64,000 bases of DNA, taken from contig NZ_FNJM01000002.1 in NCBI RefSeq assembly GCF_900104115.1, positions 62,001 through 126,000 on the forward strand, read 5' to 3'. The position numbers and the translations under genes are program-made. The notes beneath the pieces are model-generated. The model searched no databases. It was not told where the DNA came from and saw nothing but the letters and a program-made list of their open reading frames with translations. Origin of the DNA: Clostridium gasigenes (lineage in GTDB: Bacteria; Bacillota; Clostridia; Clostridiales; Clostridiaceae). Shown piece by piece: positions 8,581 through 16,213 of the stretch. Within the stretch, counting starts at the first letter, position 1, and every line of letters begins with the position of its first letter.

Positions 8581-8634
8581 ATTTACTACCTCCATATTTT
8601 TTTGTTACAATACATAATACATTGTATCTAACTA

Positions 8635-8655
8635 ATATGAAGATTATATGAAGAT
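8635..8655 (-). promoter_or_regulatory. Shared motif upstream of the 8077 gene (copy 3 of 3)
   Basis: On the minus strand this reads as two TTCATAT units spaced 11 bp apart around AATC, the cleanest of the three copies. It lies about 55 bp before the start of the membrane protein. Confidence 0.6.
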
Positions 8656-8685
8656 TGATTATTAATTTCATTTAATAATCACTTG

Positions 8686-8715
8686 TCATTTGGAAAATAT
8701 TACACCCCTGGGGTG
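8686..8715 (-). repeat. CACCCCTGGGGTG element, copy 1
   Basis: This 30-bp element contains the palindrome CACCCCTGGGGTG preceded by GGAAAATATTA. All 30 bases recur at 11662-11691, and a 22-bp version lies at 26081-26102. Each copy starts 2-9 bases past the stop of a minus-strand gene. It may act as a compact terminator or a protein-binding site. Confidence 0.7.
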
Positions 8716-8717
8716 CC

Positions 8718-9173
8718 CTATAACAACCCTTCCAAATTTTTAACTAGTTCACCAATCGCTGCAACATAATCATTCATTATCCTTTTTGCAACTTCATCTG
8801 CTAAATTTTCATTATATATATGTGATGTAGAATTTCTATCTTCTAATAAATTAATCCATACTAAATCATCAGAGATTAAGTTATTTATATAAGCTTTTTT
8901 AAATATAGTTCTTGGAAATGAATTTTCTAAAGTCACAACTAAATACTTCATAAATTCATTAAGTGTTCTATGAGTAAGCTCATATGAAAAATCAAACTCT
9001 AATAATGTAGATGTTTTTGTTTCAATTTCTTCAACAAAATCCCCAGTTAATCCTTGTGAATATATGGCTAAATCGATATCGCTTTTCAAAGAATTATCTC
9101 CTCTTGATCTTGAAGCAAAAAGAAGAATTTTTTCTATATTCTTATATTTATTTGAATATCCCTTACTATATAA
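8718..9173 (-). pseudogene. Fused remnant of an MNT-HEPN nucleotidyltransferase pair
   Basis: The open frame reads ILLFASRSRGDNSLKSDIDLA near its start. This is the GSxxxG...DxD core of a minimal nucleotidyltransferase (MNT), with the first Gly of GS replaced by Ala. About 30 residues later it switches to SYELTHRTLNEFMKYL and LEDRNSTSHIYNE, the HI0074-like HEPN partner with its R-x4-H motif. In the known two-gene MNT-HEPN toxin-antitoxin systems these are separate proteins, so this looks like an internal deletion joining both. There is no ATG before the MNT core; the frame is open from 9173. A TTG at 9089 with GAGGAGA upstream could still produce 123 residues. The 5' end overlaps the stop of the next gene. 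Confidence 0.65.
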
Positions 9174-9441
9174 TTACCTTAATAATCACCATTCCAATAA
9201 TTAAAACTCCAATACTAATTACAAATATCCCTACTTTTTTGCTACCTTTAATAATACCTTTTGAATTTATCTGCTTTGACATATTAATTTGGCTTATTCC
9301 ACCAAGTACTTGAATAATACCTAAAGATATCATCATAATATCCATGTATTTCTTATCAAAAAACGCTAACACCGCTAAAGATAAAGTAATAAGACTACAT
9401 CCAATTACTACTATTGATAATTTTTTTTGATTGATCTTCAT
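9166..9441 (-). CDS. Small hypothetical membrane protein (3 helices)
   Basis: This 91-residue protein of unknown function has hydrophobic segments at about 9-28, 34-48 and 70-90 and a Lys-rich N-terminus. The ribosome site GAGGAG lies 8 bases before the ATG. Its stop overlaps the start of the MNT-HEPN remnant downstream. The Dabb gene is 21 bp upstream and probably co-transcribed. Confidence 0.65.
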   Translation of the reverse strand: MKINQKKLSIVVIGCSLITLSLAVLAFFDKKYMDIMMISLGIIQVLGGISQINMSKQINSKGIIKGSKKVGIFVISIGVLIIGMVIIKVII

Positions 9442-9462
9442 AATTTATTCTCCTCTATTTTA

Positions 9463-9762
9463 CTATTCTACATAATCAATGCAAACTCTATCACACGTTA
9501 CATTACGAGCAAACTTACCTATACGAAGATGTTCTGGGTGTGTTTGATAGTTTTCTAATTCTTTTGTGCCTTTAAATAAACTATTAAGAACTAAATCTTT
9601 ATTGCTTCCAGCTATAGGATCAATTATTACCTCTAAACTAATAATCCCTTCAATTATGTCCTTCAATTTTTCTAGTTCATTTTTAATTTTTTGCAAATTA
9701 ATTTTATTTTCTTCCTCTGTAAAGCCTTCATTCAAATTCCACATTACAATATGTCTTATCAT
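9463..9762 (-). CDS. Dabb-family (stress-responsive A/B barrel) protein
   Basis: This 99-residue cytosolic protein has the Dabb ferredoxin-like fold. The typical start MIRHIVMWNL, the central D-L-V-L-N-S-L-F-K-G and the conserved L-x-x-Y-Q-x-H-P-E-H pattern are all visible. Family members form dimeric barrels, and their cellular role in bacteria is mostly unknown. The start has AAGGAG 9 bases upstream. It sits 36 bp downstream of an acetyltransferase gene in a minus-strand run. Confidence 0.85.
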   Translation of the reverse strand: MIRHIVMWNLNEGFTEEENKINLQKIKNELEKLKDIIEGIISLEVIIDPIAGSNKDLVLNSLFKGTKELENYQTHPEHLRIGKFARNVTCDRVCIDYVE

Positions 9763-9798
9763 TATAATTATCTCCTTCCTACTTCTTTTAGTTTCCTA

Positions 9799-10275
9799 CT
9801 ATAACTTTAATTCCATAATTCTACTTCTTGTATTCATGTTTTCACTTTTATAGAAATTTATTGCCTTTTTATTAAACTCCCATACCATTAACTCTAAACT
9901 ATCTACACTAAATTCTAATGCACGTTTTTTTCCTTCATTAAATAATCTTTTTCCTATACCTTGTTTTCTATAATCTTTAAGAACACATAAATTATCAACA
10001 AAAGCTACTTTTCTTGATACTAGTGCTTTATTATCTATTCTATCTCTAATTGAAATAATACATAACCCTACAATAATTGAATCTATTTCAGCTACTATTG
10101 AAATTGTTTTATCATTACTTAAACTATTTGTAAAATCCTCTTTAGACATTACTACAGCTGTCTTTTTATAAATATCAGGTCTATTATCTATATGCAATTT
10201 ATGAACTTCATCCATTAGCTTATTTATACCTAAAAAATCATCCATTTCAAAATCCCTAATTACTAACCTTGCCAT
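9799..10275 (-). CDS. GNAT N-acetyltransferase
   Basis: This 158-residue acetyltransferase (substrate unknown) starts MARLVIRDFEMDD. The acetyl-CoA loop is K-D-Y-R-K-Q-G-I-G-K-R-L (the family R/Q-x-x-G-x-G/A motif). The C-terminal VWEFNKKAINFYKSENM is the usual final strand and helix. I start at 10275, because AAAGGGGGG lies within 12 bases upstream and the earlier ATG at 10302 would include it. The decayed copy at 1784-1894 matches its C-terminus. Confidence 0.88.
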   Translation of the reverse strand: MARLVIRDFEMDDFLGINKLMDEVHKLHIDNRPDIYKKTAVVMSKEDFTNSLSNDKTISIVAEIDSIIVGLCIISIRDRIDNKALVSRKVAFVDNLCVLKDYRKQGIGKRLFNEGKKRALEFSVDSLELMVWEFNKKAINFYKSENMNTRSRIMELKL

Positions 10276-10434
10276 AGCTATGCCCCCCCTTTTAGTATCC
10301 ACCAGTTAAAGTCATATTATTTCTTAAATTAATTATATGCTTATTTGTATATATTTTCCACAAATTAGAATTATTTCTTCTATTCTATTATATAGTTTTA
10401 GCCCTTTTATCCTAAATTTATTGTTTAATACAAT

Positions 10435-10464
10435 AATAAGGTAAACCCTATGAGCTACCTTATT
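10435..10464 (-). terminator. Hairpin terminator of the Rpn C-terminal gene
   Basis: The arms AATAAGGTA (10435-10443) and TACCTTATT (10456-10464) lie 19 bp past the minus-strand stop. The tail is only moderately T-rich. Confidence 0.6.
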
Positions 10465-10482
10465 TCTTTATAATATCGTTTT

Positions 10483-10935
10483 TTACTTTTCTAAATTTTT
10501 CTGCAACTCTTCTACTTCTTTAATAGTTAATCCTATTCCGCTTGCAACCATTTCTATACTAGCACCTATTTTCAAGAGGTTCTTTGCATTTTCTATTCGT
10601 TGTTCTTCTCTTCCTTCTTCTCTTCCTTCTTTTCTAGATTTATTAAGAGCACTTACTTTATCTTTTACTATCTTAGATCTCATATCATATATTTCTCTTT
10701 GTTCACTGTCATTGCTCATTTTTATCAGTTCATCTTTAGCACTTCTTATTTCATTAACATTCATTTCAATATTCCTAACTTTATCACTTTCAGGGTCCTT
10801 TAAAAATTCTGTCCATGCAACTAACATATCTTTTTCATAACTATCTTTCTTAAGTTTAGGTACTTCAATAAAATGTATTTCTATAATATCTGTTAGTTCT
10901 TCATTTGTAGCTATTTCTAATAACCCTTTGCTCAC
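10483..10935 (-). CDS. Orphan C-terminal half of an Rpn-family nuclease/transposase
   Basis: This 150-residue protein matches only the C-terminal half of Rpn (PD-(D/E)XK nuclease family transposase) proteins. TDIIEIHFIEVPKLKK is the segment just after the nuclease core, AWTEFLKDPES follows, then a charged helix KEGREEGREEQR with a four-residue repeat, and a final helix pair. The catalytic N-terminal domain is absent: between this gene and the GNAT gene at 11084 there are only 148 bp. In known Rpn systems a separately translated C-terminal protein acts as antitoxin to the full-length toxin, so this could be a free antitoxin or simply a truncated relic. The GTG start sits inside an 8-bp tandem repeat whose units supply AGGGTGAG-like ribosome sites. 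Confidence 0.7.
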   Translation of the reverse strand: MSKGLLEIATNEELTDIIEIHFIEVPKLKKDSYEKDMLVAWTEFLKDPESDKVRNIEMNVNEIRSAKDELIKMSNDSEQREIYDMRSKIVKDKVSALNKSRKEGREEGREEQRIENAKNLLKIGASIEMVASGIGLTIKEVEELQKNLEK

Positions 10936-10962
10936 CCTCTCACCCTCTCACCCTCTCACCCC
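10931..10962. repeat. 8-bp tandem repeat (CTCACCCT, almost four units)
   Basis: The unit CTCACCCT is repeated nearly four times directly before the Rpn C-terminal gene. The GTG start codon of that gene is in the last unit. A unit of 8 bp shifts the reading frame and the ribosome-site spacing when its number changes. Confidence 0.85.
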
Positions 10963-11015
10963 TAATTCACTTATTTTCAATATTATAATTATATAACACA
11001 TATATTTTTTTATAT

Positions 11016-11048
11016 ACAAAAACAGCATAAAAATTAATTCATGCTGTT
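11016..11048 (-). terminator. Intrinsic terminator of the 11084 GNAT gene
   Basis: The arms AACAGCAT (11021-11028) and ATGCTGTT (11041-11048) are perfect. On the minus strand they are followed by a T-run. Confidence 0.75.
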
Positions 11049-11083
11049 CCCTTCAATTGGAAAATATCATATCCCAACAACTC

Positions 11084-11638
11084 TTAATGTATCCATTCTT
11101 CCTTTAATATTCCATAACTTAAAGAGTCATAATATTTATTATCAACAATTCTTGCTTTTCTATAAACTGCTTCTTTTTTCATTCCTAATTTTTCAGCTAA
11201 TTTCATCATTCTTTTGTTTCCAGACCATGTTGTTATTCCAATTCTTATAAGTTTTGGATTTTCTCTAAAAATTTCATTAATCCACATTTTTAAAGCTTCA
11301 TACCCTAATCCTTTTCCCCAATAATTTTCATTAAAAATAATAATTCCTACTTCCATCCAAAGAGTTTCTTTTGATTTCCAATACCAATTTACTTGTCCAA
11401 TTATCTCATTAGTATCTTTATTCGCTATTATTTTTTGATTTTTAAATACATTTTTCTCACCTTTTAGTAACAATACTTTTAACCCATCTATATATTTTTT
11501 CAATTCCGCTTCATTATCTTTCTCGTAATAAGGCCCATTAAGCTTATGAAATTCACGTGAAGGATGGGTTAAATATAAATAATCATCTAAATCATCAATC
11601 TCTAATTGTCTTAAAACTAATTTTAATAATTTACTCAT
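11084..11638 (-). CDS. GNAT N-acetyltransferase, RimJ/RimL-like
   Basis: This 184-residue acetyltransferase has the N-terminal strand LKLVLRQLEIDDLDDYLYL. The middle is WMEVGIIIFNENYWGKGLGYEAL, where WGKGLG is the acetyl-CoA loop, and the C-terminal part is NKRMMKLAEKLGMKKEAVYR. It has no signal or membrane segment; the substrate is unknown. A GGGGAG site precedes the ATG. It is followed by its own terminator and preceded by a copy of the CACCCCTGGGGTG element. Confidence 0.88.
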   Translation of the reverse strand: MSKLLKLVLRQLEIDDLDDYLYLTHPSREFHKLNGPYYEKDNEAELKKYIDGLKVLLLKGEKNVFKNQKIIANKDTNEIIGQVNWYWKSKETLWMEVGIIIFNENYWGKGLGYEALKMWINEIFRENPKLIRIGITTWSGNKRMMKLAEKLGMKKEAVYRKARIVDNKYYDSLSYGILKEEWIH

Positions 11639-11661
11639 TATGGTTCTCCCCTATTATTCAT

Positions 11662-11691
11662 TCATTTGGAAAATATTACACCCCTGGGGTG
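11662..11691 (-). repeat. CACCCCTGGGGTG element, copy 2
   Basis: All 30 bases are identical to 8686-8715. It starts 9 bases past the stop of the minus-strand GNAT gene at 11700. Confidence 0.7.
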
Positions 11692-11699
11692 ATTAGTTC

Positions 11700-12449
11700 T
11701 TAATCTTTATTTTTCGAATAAAGTTCTGCCCATGCTGGGAAAAAACCTGCACTAATGGCAATATTTTGTGAATTTAAATGTGATTCTACTGTACCATAGA
11801 ATGGTATTTTCCCTCTTTTTAAAACCTCATTTTTTAGAAGTGTAATCAAGTTTGTTCCTATACCCCTGCCTCTATATTCTGGCATAACATCAATACCTAT
11901 TTGCCACATAGTTTCACTATCTGCACTTGCACCTGCCATACCAAGTATCTTATCATCATCAAAAGCAGCGACTGCAATCATATCTGGATGATTCTCATCA
12001 AAGGCAAATGCCTCTCCAAATCTATCATCATTCTCAAATTGTGAAATTTCTTTACCTTCATACCATTTCACTGTGGTTTTAGCTTCAATTTCTCTAGCTT
12101 TTGCATTTGGTAGATAATAATGATGCACATCAGCTATTTCATGTCCAAACTCTCCTAACTTTTTATCTATTTCTCGCAAATTTGGATATTCAAAAAGCCA
12201 TGCAGCATTTTTATTTATAAGTTTTTCTTCACACCATGGCATAATTGAAGGTGATGCTGTGATAATTGATTTTCCCCCTAAACAAAGTATCTTCAAAAAG
12301 CATCCATCATTATCATAAATACGTCTACCCTCAACAAGCTTATTTTCAACCAAAGTATTTTTTCCCTCTTCAAACCTAGATAGATCACAACTATAATCTA
12401 GCCCTAATTGAGCCTTAGCAATTTGTAAAACCTCACTCTTTGTGTACAT
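11700..12449 (-). CDS. Two-part GNAT N-acetyltransferase (249 aa)
   Basis: This cytosolic acetyltransferase is longer than the single-domain types. The first 120 residues form an N-terminal domain seen in a clostridial subgroup (MYTKSEVLQIAKAQLGLDY). The C-terminal GNAT core has IAVAAFDDDKILGMAGASAD, IGIDVMPEYRGRGIGTNL (the acetyl-CoA loop RGRGIG) and VESHLNSQNIAISAGF. I start at 12449, where GGAGGG lies 7 bases upstream, and not at the ATG at 12473. The substrate is unknown. Confidence 0.88.
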   Translation of the reverse strand: MYTKSEVLQIAKAQLGLDYSCDLSRFEEGKNTLVENKLVEGRRIYDNDGCFLKILCLGGKSIITASPSIMPWCEEKLINKNAAWLFEYPNLREIDKKLGEFGHEIADVHHYYLPNAKAREIEAKTTVKWYEGKEISQFENDDRFGEAFAFDENHPDMIAVAAFDDDKILGMAGASADSETMWQIGIDVMPEYRGRGIGTNLITLLKNEVLKRGKIPFYGTVESHLNSQNIAISAGFFPAWAELYSKNKD

Positions 12450-12557
12450 ATCTTTCCCTCCATTATAAAGCACTTACTACTAGTGCTCTATTTACTAATA
12501 TCCTTATTAAAAATTTAATTTTAAATTCTTATATATTTTCCCTATATTAAAAGCTCC

Positions 12558-12791
12558 CTAATCAAGACCTACAACATTAAATAAATTGGGGAATATCCAT
12601 TCAATAAGAAAAAATATTGCCAAAACAAATATAACTGTTAACAATATCAAAATAACTCCTATTATTTTAGTAAATACTTTCTTACTTTTATTACTATCAT
12701 AATCCGGATTTCTTTTTTTCATAAACTTGATCCAAACATCATTAACGCCCTCTAAAATCACTTCAAATACAAATTCTATAATCAGCTCCAT
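12558..12791 (-). CDS. Small single-helix membrane protein
   Basis: I do not recognise this 77-residue protein. An amphipathic N-terminus is followed by a Lys-rich loop and a long hydrophobic helix at about residues 43-68. The ribosome site GGGAGAAG precedes the ATG. It lies 28 bp downstream of the broken DUF4003 gene and may have belonged to the same operon. Confidence 0.6.
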   Translation of the reverse strand: MELIIEFVFEVILEGVNDVWIKFMKKRNPDYDSNKSKKVFTKIIGVILILLTVIFVLAIFFLIEWIFPNLFNVVGLD

Positions 12792-12819
12792 ATTTCTTCT
12801 CCCATTTTAAATGATATAT

Positions 12820-13803
12820 CTAACTACTAGAACCTCCAGCCGCAGCTCCTGCTGCTGCAGCAGAAGCCGCTATTTGCATTGCAATAATTATATTTATAAC
12901 AGCATTTTTCGTAGTTTCAGTAAATGTATTATTAATCTCACTTGTATTCTCTAGGTAAGTTGAACAAGTTATAGATGCTGATATCATACACCTAGTTGCA
13001 TACCCTAAAGACATAGATCCAAATCCCTTATGCTTTTTCAATTCATCATCAGTTTCTTTTATAGCTAACGCTAGCTCTTTATAATCATCTGTTACCAATA
13101 TCGCAATACCTAAAATAGGTAATGCATACCCCTTAAGTGGCATGTTAATATTCCTTAATTACTTATCAAATAAAATAACTTTATTACATTTTTCTTTTGG
13201 TGTACCCTCTCCAAAACATAATATATTTGATAAAGCCTGAAGATTATTACCTTTAAAGTATCCATTATTATTTAAAATTTTATAACATTTTTCTATTTCC
13301 TCAAAAGTTTTTTCTAAGTTATTTGAGTTTGTAGCTATCATTGCACTAGCCATAACATCATCACTGCTAGTTAAAAAATAATGGTTTGTTTTCATTCTAT
13401 CATAAGCTTCCTTAGTTTTTATAATAGCTTAATCAATAGGCAACTTATTCTTATTTGTATATAAATAATGTGCCACTAAAACTAAATAGGTACTTTGAAA
13501 AAATTGTTTCTTCAACTTATTGTAAATGTCTAAAATTTCATCGAATGATTCATTTGGATTATCAAATAAAGATAAATTAACTGCCGTTGTTAATAAATTA
13601 TAACTTCTAAAATTAGAAATTAATGAGGTTCTATCCTTAATAATATTTCTAGCATTATTAACATTTAAAACATTAATTTCAGAATTTTTCATAGTTAATG
13701 TTAATGCATTAGATTTCTTAAACATTCCCATAGCGAAAGTACCATCTACATTTTCAATTTTCTCTGAGTTAAGTATCATTAAATCTAGTTTTCGATTTAA
13801 CAT
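12820..13803 (-). pseudogene. DUF4003-family gene interrupted by two in-frame TAA stops
   Basis: Three open pieces (13803-13429, 13428-13159 and 13158-12820) lie in the same frame and together make a complete 327-codon DUF4003 protein. The first piece has FRSYNLLTTAVNLSLF and FFQSTYLVLVAHYLY. The second has MKTNHYFLTSSDDVMAS and NLQALSNILCFGEG. The third ends in the family's Ala/Gly/Ser-rich tail (AAGAAAGGSSS). The only defects are TAA codons at 13429-13431 and 13159-13161, each one base from Glu, Gln or Lys codons. No frameshift is seen and the start has AAGGGG upstream, so decay looks recent. The family's function is unknown. Confidence 0.75.
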
Positions 13804-14022
13804 TTTATCAGCCCCTTAATATTCATAATTGTATTATATGTTATCCAAAAACTTATATCAATACATTTTATAACTTTTTTGTATTTTGTTTAACAATTAT
13901 ACATTTAATTTATATTATTATTTGCAACCAAAATTAATAATAAAACTTTAAGCTATAAATTTTTATTATTTATAAATATTATATGGTCACATAATTAATG
14001 AGTTAATCAGTATGTATTTATA

Positions 14023-14276
14023 TTAAATATAAAAATCCATCCTAAGAAACTCATCATATCCTATATAAGTATCTTTACTATAAGTGTCAGTAATCTTAAA
14101 CCCTGCTTTCTTATAACATTTAATTGCTCTTTTATTAAAAGATCTAACTTCTAAAGATATTTTTTGATTTCCATACCCCACTTTGGATAATTATATACTG
14201 AATACTCATCAGCATATTTCCAATTGCATATTTCTTTTGCATTATATTCATTTAGTCTACCCAATTTAAAGTTCAT
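14023..14276 (-). pseudogene. GNAT acetyltransferase with an internal deletion
   Basis: The N-terminal piece from ATG 14276 reads MNFKLGRLNEYNAKEICNWK and YSVYNYPKW, a typical clostridial GNAT start. After a frame change it jumps to GYGNQKISLEVRSFNKRAIK and CYKKAGFKI, the C-terminal acetyl-CoA region, ending at 14023. Roughly 60 central residues are missing. The rest of the 13804-14454 gap is AT-rich spacer. Confidence 0.75.
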
Positions 14277-14454
14277 AACTTATCTTTATAGAGAGTGTGT
14301 ATAATAAGTACCCAGCCCGCACTAAATGTCACTTCCTTTCTTTTTATACTATTTATTGTGCATAACATGTTAATAATTTTGTTTATAATTCGTTATATAA
14401 AAATGTTATGTATCAACAATACCATTACCTACTAGCTTTATTTTTGTATAATAT

Positions 14455-14931
14455 CTATACTTGATATACTACTTCAAAATCTTCAAAAACCACTGGCATA
14501 TCCTCACTAAACTCATACCCTAGCTGTTTCCCCTCTTCCTTGAAAAAATGAACATGTCCCTCAACCCAAGATTCCAATGTATCATCCTCACCCTCACGCT
14601 TACAAATATCATAAGTAATATCTGAAAATGGAATAATTGTTATCTCAGTAGTTTCAATAACACATCGTGGTACACCTTCCCAATCAGTTACAATACTTAA
14701 ATCACCAACCTTAGGTATACGCTCTCCTTCAATTTCATAGTTCAATAAACTACTTGCTGTAGCCCTCTTTTGCCCAATTAACACCAAACGTAATAGTTCA
14801 TTGGCCCATTTTTCAGTTAATTCAAAATGGAATACCTCTAAATACTTTATTGTTTCATTTCTCTTCGTTTCCCTCAAAAATGTTTCCCAAAACATATCAA
14901 TCTTTTCTTGTGGATATTTTTCATTTTCCAT
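14455..14931 (-). CDS. ASCH domain protein
   Basis: This 158-residue cytosolic protein has the ASCH fold (related to PUA), thought to bind RNA or nucleotides. The signatures are LRLVLIGQKRATASSLLNYE, GERIPKVGDLSIVTDWEG and a C-terminal VEGHVHFFKEEGKQLG with the conserved acidic and aromatic residues. I start at 14931, with GGAGGT 9 bases upstream, not at 14949 which overlaps that site. Its role is not known. It is a typical member of accessory stretches with acetyltransferases. Confidence 0.88.
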   Translation of the reverse strand: MENEKYPQEKIDMFWETFLRETKRNETIKYLEVFHFELTEKWANELLRLVLIGQKRATASSLLNYEIEGERIPKVGDLSIVTDWEGVPRCVIETTEITIIPFSDITYDICKREGEDDTLESWVEGHVHFFKEEGKQLGYEFSEDMPVVFEDFEVVYQV

Positions 14932-15084
14932 TACTACTACCTCCATCAAGTTTTATACTAGTTTTTTGTATTATATAAGTAATCTTTACTAAAAATAATC
15001 TTACAATTACTACTTTGCTTTATACTTTTTAATTTATCTAATTGCTATCTTAATCGTTTATTTTTATCCTTAAGTTATTCCATC

Positions 15085-15648
15085 TCAACTAACTGAATAA
15101 TTAATTCCTAAATCAAAATAATCATCCTTTATAATGCCATAATAATATACATTAACAAATTTATTATTAATGTATGCAAAACTTCTTAAAAGCCCCTCTT
15201 GTATAAATCCTGACTTTTCTAAAACTCTTTTCGATGCTTCGTTTCCCGATCCTACTAAAGCTTCTATTCTTTCAACTTTTTCTATTTCAAATAGATATTT
15301 TATAAGTGCTTTAGTTATTTCTGTTGTGTAATTATTGCCCCAATATTTAGGAAGTAAGTTATAACCTAACACAACTCTATTATTATCTTTATTAAATGAA
15401 AGAATACCAGCTTCCCCTATATATTCGCCAGTAGATTTTAAAAACAACCCTTGAAAGTCACATTTATTTTCAGAGTAATTTTTCAATATTCTACTAAGTG
15501 CAATCTCTGCATCTTCTATTTTAGCTGTAGCAACTTTAGTTGAAAATTTCCAAACTAAAGGTTCAGATTTAAGACTACAAATATTCTGTAGATCCTCTTC
15601 ATTATAATTTTTTAAAATTAATCTTTCAGTTTCTATTTGAATATTCAC
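15085..15648 (-). CDS. GNAT N-acetyltransferase, RimJ/RimL-like
   Basis: This 187-residue acetyltransferase begins IQIETERLILKNYNEEDL. It contains VVLGYNLLPKYWGNNYTTEI at the acetyl-CoA loop (WGNNYT in place of WGxGxA) and GSGNEASKRVLEKSGFIQEG at the end. It uses a GTG start with GGGGGA 5 bases upstream. The substrate is unknown. The next gene, also a GNAT, ends 49 bp upstream. Confidence 0.88.
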   Translation of the reverse strand: MNIQIETERLILKNYNEEDLQNICSLKSEPLVWKFSTKVATAKIEDAEIALSRILKNYSENKCDFQGLFLKSTGEYIGEAGILSFNKDNNRVVLGYNLLPKYWGNNYTTEITKALIKYLFEIEKVERIEALVGSGNEASKRVLEKSGFIQEGLLRSFAYINNKFVNVYYYGIIKDDYFDLGINYSVS

Positions 15649-15697
15649 TTATATCCCCCAAACAATATAAATCTTCTATAGATTTTAATTATAATTT

Positions 15698-16174
15698 CTA
15701 TCTAAATTTTTCTAATCTAAAATTCCCTTCATCATCTAATTCTGTTATTCCATCTTTATAATCATATCCCATTTTTTTATAAAATTCACAACCAGTAATT
15801 GATGCTGGAATCTCAATTCTCTTTGCTCTTAAAAAGTATTCATCAAGTTCTAATGTTTCTATTATTCTTCTTCCTATCCCTTTATTGTGCACTTCTGGTA
15901 GTACAAATATTGTTAAAAGTATACTTTCATCTTCTTTTCCCCAAAAACTTGAAATTGAACCACAACCAACAATTTTATTATCTATACAAGCAACATACAT
16001 ATGTGCATAACCTGCTATTACTAATACTTTATCTTCATTATAAACTTCCGCTAGACTTTCCATTTCTTCTTTTGGATAATCCTTTGTTAAAACTTCTAAA
16101 AAATTTCTGCGCAGGATTTTTGATATTGTAGTTGCATCATTTTTATCAAATCTTCTTATTTCTAAATTCTCCAT
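15698..16174 (-). CDS. GNAT N-acetyltransferase
   Basis: This 158-residue single-domain acetyltransferase starts MENLEIRRFDKNDATTISK. It shows ILLTIFVLPEVHNKGIGRRI (loop NKGIG), the conserved GCEFYKKMGYDY and a C-terminal strand NFRLEKF. AAGGAGG precedes the ATG. It is probably co-transcribed with the methyltransferase gene 39 bp upstream. Confidence 0.88.
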   Translation of the reverse strand: MENLEIRRFDKNDATTISKILRRNFLEVLTKDYPKEEMESLAEVYNEDKVLVIAGYAHMYVACIDNKIVGCGSISSFWGKEDESILLTIFVLPEVHNKGIGRRIIETLELDEYFLRAKRIEIPASITGCEFYKKMGYDYKDGITELDDEGNFRLEKFR

Positions 16175-16213
16175 ATGAGCCTCCTTATTATTTTCAATAC
16201 CCTCACTACTTTA

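Noticed and set aside
10931-10962. Tandem CTCACCCT units as a possible CRISPR-like array
   Set aside because: Units are 8 bp and contiguous, without spacers; no cas genes are seen.
15799-16131. 110-codon plus-strand frame opposite the GNAT gene at 15698
   Set aside because: It is a shadow of the acetyltransferase; its low-complexity Leu/Phe content reflects the antisense of AT-rich coding DNA.
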